DNA of 64,000 bases from positions 158,116 through 222,115 of the forward strand of contig QEOQ01000098.1 in assembly GCA_010279815.1 (NCBI GenBank), read 5' to 3'. Positions within the stretch are counted from its first letter, which is position 1. The number at the start of each line of letters is the position of its first letter. The stretch is from Brachionus plicatilis. Lineage: Eukaryota > Rotifera > Eurotatoria > Ploima > Brachionidae. Under the pieces are notes generated by a model. It was not told where the DNA came from and did no database searches. It worked only from the letters and a program-made list of their open reading frames with translations. Positions 57,401-64,000 of this stretch are shown piece by piece. Position numbers and translations under genes: made by a program.

Positions 57401-58401
57401 CTCAAAATATTTTTTTATTATTATTATTCTCATTCACCACTACCAGGTGACAGGTACCATTCTCATTTCCTCAACCCACTTACCGGTGATACAAACAAGC
57501 TAAATGTAGACAGTTTTACCTCGGAAAGAAAAGATAGCCACACAAAAAATGCGGAATATTAAAATATAAAATTAACTTAATGAAGCTTCATTTTCCAAAT
57601 CTTCTACCAAATGATCAAAAAAATGTCAAGAGAATTGGAAAAATATTTTCATAATATGTTCAAATGCTAAGCTTATAAGCCAGTCTAACATTTAAAAATG
57701 TAAATTAGATCGCTATATTTCACCAAATATTTATTTCCGACTAAAAAAATTATATACAAAAAATAATAAATTTTTTTTTATTCTATTCTTCATTTTCATA
57801 AGCATAAAATTATGCCTTAATTTTACAAAAATTAAGTCACATGACTAACACTTTTTATTTCTTATATAATTTTTTTTTAAATGCAAATTTTTAAAATTAA
57901 TATTTTAGAAAAAATTTTATTCGACTTTTGAGATGTTTAAAAAATATGTTCAAAGTATCTCAAGAAGTTGTTTTTTTTAATCAAAATTCAATTAATTTTT
58001 TTTTAATTTTAGGAAAATTTTGACTTAAAAAATTTTGTATTAACTCTTAGGTTAAATCTAAATTTAAACTTATTTGATCTTTGACAAAATAGAATGAGAA
58101 AAATTTTAATTTTTAATCTAAAAATAAAAAATCTAGTTTTTTTAAAAAAAAAAAAAAATAAAAAAATAAAATTTTGGCTGCACAAAAACTCATAAAAATT
58201 GTTAGGTTTATTTTCTGCAAATCAATAGAAATCGGATAATTGATTAATTCAGTAAAAATTTTATGCTTAAACTTAATTTTATGGAATTTTCTTTGTTTTA
58301 CAAACTTTATTTTTTTGTTGGCATAATTTTAAACTTTTCAAATTACGTCTAACTAATTCGAATTTTACTAGGTAATTAGATGAGTTAAAAAAATTACATA
58401 A
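54441..58401. other. Gene-free AT-rich region
   Basis: About 4 kb with no supported gene or element. About 55130-55330 and 57420-57550 are less biased, but neither has a recognisable frame. Confidence 0.5.
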
Positions 58402-58704
58402 ATGAGCACTCATTACAACAAAATCGACAGCTGCACGGACAGTGAGACCTCTCAGCAAAATTCGCTGGTCACAAGCTTGCTCAACAAATTCTCGGACCTT
58501 GGCAAAAAAAATGGACATGTTTTGCAAAGTGATCGACTCGACATAATCACCAACTCTTCGTCGTCCTCCTTCCAAGACCGAGAATCGTTGTTTTTGCGCG
58601 AACAGCTCTGGTACAAAAACAAAATAATACTCCTTAGTCTAGCCAGTGTGATTGTAGTCATTTTAATCCTGATAGCCTTGTTTGCCTTTGAACCTTGGAA
58701 ATAA
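58402..58704 (+). CDS. Small tail-anchored membrane protein (unknown family)
   Basis: A 100-residue frame opens at an ATG. It has a polar Ser/Thr-rich N-terminal part, a mixed-charge segment (about 57-72, FQDRESLFLREQLWYKNK) and one strongly hydrophobic stretch near the end (about 74-96, IILLSLASVIVVILILIALF) followed by only FEPWK. There is no signal peptide, so the topology is that of a tail-anchored protein with a cytosolic N-terminus, as in SNAREs or small ER/mitochondrial adaptors. I do not recognise the family. Its stop is 22 bp from the stop of the convergent AKAP7-like gene. Base composition is richer than the flanks, which supports real coding. An upstream exon cannot be excluded. 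Confidence 0.65.
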   Translation: MSTHYNKIDSCTDSETSQQNSLVTSLLNKFSDLGKKNGHVLQSDRLDIITNSSSSSFQDRESLFLREQLWYKNKIILLSLASVIVVILILIALFAFEPWK

Positions 58705-58726
58705 TTTTTAAATAAATTTTTGTTTT

Positions 58727-61700
58727 CTAAATTTTATTTAATTCAAATTTCCAATAAGTTTTATAAAAAAGGCTGTCGGGCTCTTTCTCGCGGATGCTGC
58801 ACATGTGAATATTAAGAACAGGCTCGATCCCGAAATGGCTGTCTTCAATATGCTCATAGAGCTCTTTGTTTATTTTTTTTATGCCTTTTTTTAGCAGAAT
58901 TTTCGCCTTGGACAACTTCATCAAAGTCAGGTGTGGTGTAAATTTTTTTTCAAAAAGTGGTATATTCATTAATTGAGCCACTTTTACCAAATTCTCTAAA
59001 AAAATTTTTTTAAATTTTTTTTAAAGATTAAATTTATCGCAGGAGAAAAAAATATTTTTATTTTATCTTTTTAACGGGATCAATCAACCTAAGAAATTTA
59101 GAATATTTTATTAATTTTTCTATTATTAAAATTTTTTTTGTGGTCTTTTTTTTAAACCATTTGAACCATAATTTAGGAATTTCTTGTGACCAGCTTTTTG
59201 ATTTGAAATAATTTTTTTTTAATCTGTAATAAATTTGCCAGAATAATAAACAATTTTGATACTGTATCAATTTTTAATTTTTCAAAATAGATGTTTCCAA
59301 ATTTTTGGAAAAAAATTAAAAATCTCATTTTCTGAAACAGTTTAACACTAGAAGCACCAAAACGAGTCAAAGGACTCTTTCTATGAAAATCTAAAGGAAA
59401 TAAATTTATTTTTTAATTTTAATGGACAAAATTTAATTTTAATTGAGAAAAAATAAAAATTAGCTAAATAAAATAATCCAGGAAAAAATTGACCTGTTAT
59501 CTTTTAGAACCAATTCTGCTTCTTTCAATTGACTCGTTTAGGTGCTTTCAGTCTATGAATGATTTTGCGAAAAAAATTTTTTGAAATAATTTTATATTAA
59601 TTTTGCAAAATTTTCTCTTTTATTTATACTGAAAAAAAAATTCATATCATTTAGATTAATTTAAATTTAATAGATTTAAAATTTAAAAATAGAAAGTTTG
59701 ACTCGTCGGTGCTTATATTTTTTAACACTAGAAGACCCGATTTTTTTTATACCGTTAAGTCCCAAAATGGGTTTAAAAAACCCATTTTGTAATTTAACTC
59801 TAACTAAGGTCAAAATAAAGTTTTTTTTTCAAAATAAAATTTATTTAATGTTATTTATGCTAATTAATAGTAGCTTGATTATGGAGAAAAAAAAATGTAT
59901 TATATTTAAGTCATATTATTAGAAATTCTGAATTAATTACATTTGAAATAAAAGAAAAAATGAATTTTTTAATGAAAAAACTCTAATTTATAACTTTTTT
60001 CCATCTTCAAAACACTTTTGACATAAAGCTATGTTTTTTTGTTCTTTACAACATGTACCACAACAATACTTTTTACATGAAATACAGGTAACGTTTGTTT
60101 TATTCTGATTACAAAACCTAATTTGACAATTTTTCTTATCCTTTTTTGTGTCCATTTTTTTGGATGGAGTCGAATCAACATTCAAATCAACTGATGCAAG
60201 TCTTTTACGAGTAGGCGGAGTTTTTGGTGTCGTTGGTTGACTATTAGATGAAGATGCCTGAGAATTCCTTGAACCTTTAGTGGTCTCATAGAGCTCCTCA
60301 ACAAGTTTGATTATGAAGTCTCTTCTGGTAATTTTAGATTTGCAAAAAATCGAATAAAAATCAGAAAAAAAGGCAATGTGAAATTTTTGTACAAAAATTA
60401 CAGTACAAAAAGTAAAAACGCAATTTTCTGTAAAATGCACACCATTAAAAAATATTTGATTAAAAAATGCAATAAGTTGCAGAGTTTTTGCAGAGCCTGG
60501 AATTTGGTTGCAAAAAATTTGTACAATATTGTACTTTTTATAGATCCATTTTTGCACAATTAGAAAATAAATTATAGCGTTTTTACTTTTTGTACTGTAA
60601 TTTTTGTACTAAACTTTCGCATTGCCGAAAAAATTTTTTTTTTTTAATTTTTTTTTCCTCTTCAATTTGAAATTGAGTTGTTTATGTAATTTAATAGTTA
60701 GAATTTAAAAATTATAATTTTTTTAGTGTCAAAAAGTTGAAAAATTTAACTGGGTTTAAAAAACCCCCTCCGGGACTTTATGTATAATTTTTTTTTTTGA
60801 CACCAAAAAATTATAATTTATAAATTCTAACTATTAAATTACATATACAATTCAATTTCAAATTGAAGAGGAAAAAAAAATAAAAAAAAAAAAATTTTTT
60901 CTGATTTTTATTCGATTTTTTGCAAAAAAAAAGAGCTTAAAAAACCCGCGGGTCTTCTAGTGTTAATGATTTTGTTGGTACAAAATTTTCCAATTGAAAA
61001 TAATTTAAATGCAAAAATATCTTCAATACATTTTTAAAATTCAAATTTTTTCATTTTAAATAAATGAATTCAAATTTTTCAAATCAATTTTTAAATTCAT
61101 TTTTTAATTTCTGATTTATCTAAAAATATATTTAAATAAAAAAATTGCTAGTGGTCCACATTAGAAAATTCCAAAGTTTGTCAGGCGAATTTAAAATTTT
61201 TTAAATTACTTATTTTAAAGATTGATTTGATCATTCAAATTAAAAAAAAAAGGTTTCCACATTTGCCATGCATAAATCATAAAGTTTAATGTTGGTTTAA
61301 AATGGTTGTCAAAATTTTGATAATAATCTTATTTTTACCCAAACATAAAGGTTTTTATAACACTCTTAATCTATCTAATTTTTTATTTAGAATCTTATTG
61401 TATCATAAGAATAAAACGCTTCAAAAATTAGATAACAAAGCATCTAATTTTGATGATTTCAAAAAAAAAAAAATTAAAATATTTAATCAGTGATCAATTT
61501 AGGTCCATCTATTCATATTTTTATCTAAATGACATTTTAATCAAATGACTGAAAAAAATTAATATAAAATACAAATTATTTGGATTTAAAATATTAATAA
61601 AATAAATTTAATATAAAATTTTTATTCTTCTGCCAAACAAAAAATCTTACTTTGAATTGTAATTAAATTTTTGAAATGATCATTTTTTATTAAATCGACA

Positions 61701-62331
61701 TAGACAACTTGGTCTCTAAACGTCGATATACCTTGGAAAGTAAGTTCAAAATTGTTAACCGCTTTAAACAGAGATCTGTTCTCTTCTAATTTGGTATTGA
61801 AGCTTTTTTTCATATTAAATTAAAATGGAATAAAATTTATGAATTAATTTACAGCTGTATTTCTTCTTCATCACGCAAATAAAATGCCAAAAGAGTCACA
61901 TGAAGGGTATCGGTTTTTACACTGGCTTTGGCCAAGTCTGGATTTTTGACCAAAATTTCTTTCTGCGCTTTGGCACAGGCTTCTATAATCTTAATTTTTA
62001 TTAATTAATTTTTTCAAAAAAAAAAAAAATTACTTTATCATTGTTAATTTTTATGCATAAAAAGTAATTTGGTTCTAATTTTTTGTCAACCAATTTAAAA
62101 AATTGTTCTACTCGGGTAAAATTAATAAAACAAGCTCTATTTAAATAATTAAACATCTAAATTAGAAGACAAACTTTTTAAAGAGTCCACAATTGAGTCT
62201 ATGGAAATATTGGTCTCAGTTGGGTCATGGATGAACACTGAGTCATCTCCGTAAACCACGACATTCTCTTCGTTTTTGGCTCGTTTGGCTTCTGATTCGT
62301 CATGTTTAATTTTAATTTGGTCTTTGTTCAT
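58727..62331 (-). CDS. AKAP7: AKAP7-like 2H phosphoesterase
   Basis: Five exons: 62191-62331, 62034-62156, 61853-61989, 61651-61802 and 58727-58995, giving 273 residues. The two HxT motifs of the 2H phosphoesterase fold are HVT (118-120, in TDTLHVTLLAFYLRD) and HLT (206-208, in FTPHLTLMKLSKAK). LEPNYFLCIKIN, FQGISTFRDQVVYVDL and GIKKINKELYEHIEDSHFG match the AKAP7 (AKAP18) central domain, which binds nucleotides and in mammals can cleave 2'-5' oligoadenylate. No amphipathic PKA-RII-binding helix follows; the protein ends KFELNKI. All joins are GT-AG and in frame. The first intron (34 bp) is the weakest call, and translation might instead start at the ATG at 62156. The last intron (2.65 kb) holds a piggyBac remnant. 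Divergent from DNAAF11. Confidence 0.82.
59346..59721. mobile_element. Possible non-autonomous piggyBac-like repeat
   Basis: TTAA at 59342-59345 is followed by CACTAGAAGCACC...ACGAGTC. Inverted versions (GACTCGTTTAGGTGCTTTCA near 59531; GACTCGTCGGTGCTTATA near 59700) lie before the next TTAA (59722-59725). It shares CACTAGAAG with the adjacent element. Ends are ambiguous. Confidence 0.4.
59988..60371 (-). pseudogene. piggyBac transposase C-terminus
   Basis: Reads KSKITRRDFIIKLVEELYET, a Ser/Pro-rich linker with PPTRKRLASVD, then a Cys-rich end CNQNKTNVTCISCKKYCCG...CQKCFEDGKK and a stop. The RRDFI-LVEEL helix and cross-brace zinc finger are the normal C-terminus of piggyBac transposases. The catalytic DDD core is missing. 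Confidence 0.8.
60372..60626. mobile_element. GGCAA-type MITE nested in piggyBac
   Basis: About 50-bp inverted repeats start GGCAATG(T/C)GAAA and include ACAAAAATTACAGTACAAAA. Flanks GAAAAAAA (60364-60371) and GAAAAAAT (60627-60634) fit an 8-bp duplication, though in A-rich context. TA-flanked inner ends at 60390/60607 are an alternative reading. Its interior shares TGCAGAGTTTTTGCAGAGCC with the 18981 element. Confidence 0.72.
60967..61650 (-). other. Remainder of AKAP7-like intron 4
   Basis: AT-rich intronic DNA ending at the donor GTAAGA (61650). Nothing recognised. Confidence 0.6.
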
Positions 62332-62483
62332 TTTTTAAAAAAATAAAATTAAAATTTTAATAAAAGTTAATTTTAGCAAAATTGTAAAGTTATTTTTGAA
62401 ATTTTTTGTTTCTATGGAAACTCTAGAATTTTCTTCTAGTTGAATTTAAATTCGACCAGTTTGAAAAATCAAATTTATTAAAA
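62332..62483. promoter_or_regulatory. Bidirectional promoter, AKAP7-like / DNAAF11
   Basis: 152 bp separates the divergent start codons (62331 minus, 62484 plus). TCTATGGAAACT near 62412 resembles an X-box/RFX half-site, which would suit a ciliary gene; this is suggestive only. Confidence 0.5.
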
Positions 62484-63302
62484 ATGGTCCAAAGTAAGTT
62501 GAAAGTGACAGTTTTGGAAGATTGGTGAACTTTTTTTTTCCAAGTTACTGAAGAGTTGGTCAGACGCAAAGCAGAGCATAACGAAGGCGAGATTTTTAGT
62601 CTCGAAGAACTTTCGCTGCACCAGGAAAATATTGAGAAGTAATTGAAAAAAAAAATTTTTTTTAAATAATATTTTTAAAAAGAATAGAGCATTTGGACAA
62701 ATGGTGCAGGGATTTGAAAATTTTGTATCTCCAGAGCAACCAAATTTCAAAAATAGGTAAAAATAAAGACACAAAAGATTTTTTTTATATATTTTTAATT
62801 TAGAAAATGTGAGCCGATTTAGAAAGCTCGAATATATTAATCTAGCTCTGAATAATGTTGAGCGCATTGAAAACTTGGAAAATTGTGAATTTTTAAAAAA
62901 GCTTGACCTGACCGTAAATTTTGTGGGTGAATTGACAAGTGTCGAAAATTTGACTGAAAATTATCATCTAGAAGACTTGTATTTTTTAATTTTTTATCAA
63001 GTTTATCTTTTAAAAAATAAATTTAAGATATCTGACTGGTAACCCGTGCACTGAGTTCGAAGGATACCGTGACTATGTGATTTCTACTTTGCCTCAATTA
63101 AAGGTAAGCAATTTAAAATCCACATGTCAACTTAATCATTTTATTAAGAATCTGGACGGTGTTGAGATTAAAAAAAGCGATCGAATTAAAGCTTTGCAGG
63201 TAAATTGGAATAAAATTAAAAATAAAAAATAATTTTTTTCAGAATTATAAAGGAATATGCAACAAAATATTGGAAAAACAAGAAGAATATTTTCAATTAA
63301 GA
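62484..63302 (+). CDS. DNAAF11: Dynein axonemal assembly factor 11 (LRRC6/tilB), 5' part
   Basis: Seven exons are visible: 62484-62493, 62545-62638, 62683-62756, 62804-62978, 63028-63103, 63149-63199 and 63243-63302, giving 180 codons in one frame. Introns are 43-51 bp. The factor acts in the cytoplasm to preassemble axonemal dynein arms for motile cilia. Diagnostic text: [32 protein letters not shown], then leucine-rich repeats ([59 protein letters not shown]) and the LRR cap [18 protein letters not shown], then [20 protein letters not shown] starting the coiled region. Exon 1 codes only MVQ plus one base; splicing gives MVQITEEL, aligning with the family N-terminus. The CS-like domain and C-terminus continue off the right edge after a GTAGGT donor. 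Confidence 0.95.
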
Positions 63303-64000
63303 GTAGGTTTTTTTAATTTTAATTTTTTTTTAAATTAATGAAAATAATGATAGTCTACTTTTGTAAAGACGCTTTTGATTTTTAATTTTTATGAAAATTC
63401 TTCAGTTTTCTACAGACCCCACACAAAAATTAGAAGAAAAATTACAATTAATTTACTATTTAATTTTTTATTGAAATTAAGATATCGAAAATTTACAGAA
63501 ATTTGATAATTATAGTCTTCAAATCAATTTAATTAATTGTAAAGTTTAATTAGAAGAATTTTTGGTAAAATAAATCATTTTTCAGAAAAGGACCTCAACA
63601 AAAAAATTTTTCAGTAAGGGATCTCAGAAGATACTTCTAAGAAATGAATAACTAAAAGGTATTTCAGGAAAGGATCTCAAAAAAAGCTTATTCAGTAAAG
63701 GACCTCAAAAAAGGCAATTCTAAGAAATAAACTCTAAAAAGGAACTTTCAGAAAAGTACTTAGATTTTTACAAATTTTGGTTAATTAATTTTCAAAAAAC
63801 ATTTATCAATTATTAGCTAATGGAAAAAATTTTGGATAAAGAAAATTCAAAAGTTTTATTGAAAGAATTTTTGGTAAAATGAATCCTTTTTCAGGAATGG
63901 ACCCCAAAAAAATAATTAATTCTTTGATAAAATAAATGCGGAATTTTGAACCTCTAGACACAAAAACTTCGTTTACTTCTTTGACTTGTGACTCAAAACA
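63303..64000 (+). other. DNAAF11 intron with degenerate tandem repeats
   Basis: No further DNAAF11 exon is evident. About 63583-63760 holds about five loose repeats of TTCAG(T/A)AAAGGACCTCAAAA, and the phrase GAATTTTTGGTAAAAT...TTTTTCAG occurs at about 63557 and 63868. Similar phrases occur near 36480-36540. Confidence 0.5.

Larger units (their letters stand above)
59726..60962 (-). mobile_element. piggyBac element remnant, TTAA target
   Basis: Perfect 14-bp terminal repeats, CACTAGAAGACCCG and CGGGTCTTCTAGTG, are flanked by TTAA on both sides (59722-59725, 60963-60966), the piggyBac hallmark. The minus strand keeps the transposase C-terminus (59988-60371). Most of the transposase is deleted, and the right part is a large inverted repeat (about 60657-60740 with 60800-60871). 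A MITE is nested at 60372. It lies in an intron of the AKAP7-like gene. Confidence 0.88.

Noticed and set aside
60378..60563. Extension of the piggyBac frame upstream into 60372-60557
   Set aside because: The sequence there belongs to the nested MITE, so those residues are not transposase.
1..64000. CRISPR arrays, bacterial operons or prophage features
   Set aside because: None seen. Gene structure, introns and gene content are those of an animal nuclear genome.

Overview
The window is nuclear DNA from an AT-rich animal. Its genes are metazoan: eIF4G, the retinal homeobox gene Rx, PDCD10/CCM3, a BOLA1-like gene, an AKAP7-like 2H phosphoesterase and the dynein-assembly factor DNAAF11/LRRC6. 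DNAAF11 implies motile cilia, which argues against a nematode. Low GC, introns of mostly 34-118 bp in the small genes, and many Mutator-like elements suggest a small protostome such as a monogonont rotifer. That placement is a guess made without any database search.

Layout, left to right. (1) 390-7856, minus: most of eIF4G, with a 3.8-kb intron holding a non-LTR fragment, a MITE and tandem repeats. The 3' exon(s) lie off the left edge. (2) 8-19 kb: gene-free, except for a 282-bp perfect inverted repeat element (12722-13416), a recent truncated and rearranged copy of the eIF4G 5' coding region (13972-14879) and a Tc1/mariner-type MITE. (3) 19-25 kb: a transposon nest, including three elements inserted one inside another, and a separate MULE deletion derivative. 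(4) 28979-29841, minus: Rx, with one 56-bp intron. Low-repeat noncoding islands lie on its 3' side (24.9-25.9 kb) and near 41.7-42.1 kb. (5) 30.5-45.6 kb: fragments of several non-LTR families, hAT and other MITEs, and a decayed MULE. (6) 45746-46918, minus: an intact intronless gene with a MULE-like zinc N-terminus joined to coiled coils, probably domesticated. (7) 48.8-51.9 kb: a divergent pair, BOLA1-like (minus) and PDCD10 (plus), with a chimeric partial duplicate of both about 2 kb to the left. (8) 52-58 kb: mostly structureless AT-rich DNA. (9) 58.4-63.3 kb: a small tail-anchored protein, an AKAP7-like gene with a piggyBac remnant in its long intron, and the start of DNAAF11, divergent from AKAP7 across 152 bp.

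The genes are unrelated housekeeping, developmental and ciliary genes, not a pathway or operon. Their structure is consistent: tiny introns, short divergent intergenic promoters, and GC-richer exons in AT-rich flanks. Exon joins were read by hand from GT-AG sites and reading frame; none is confirmed by transcripts.
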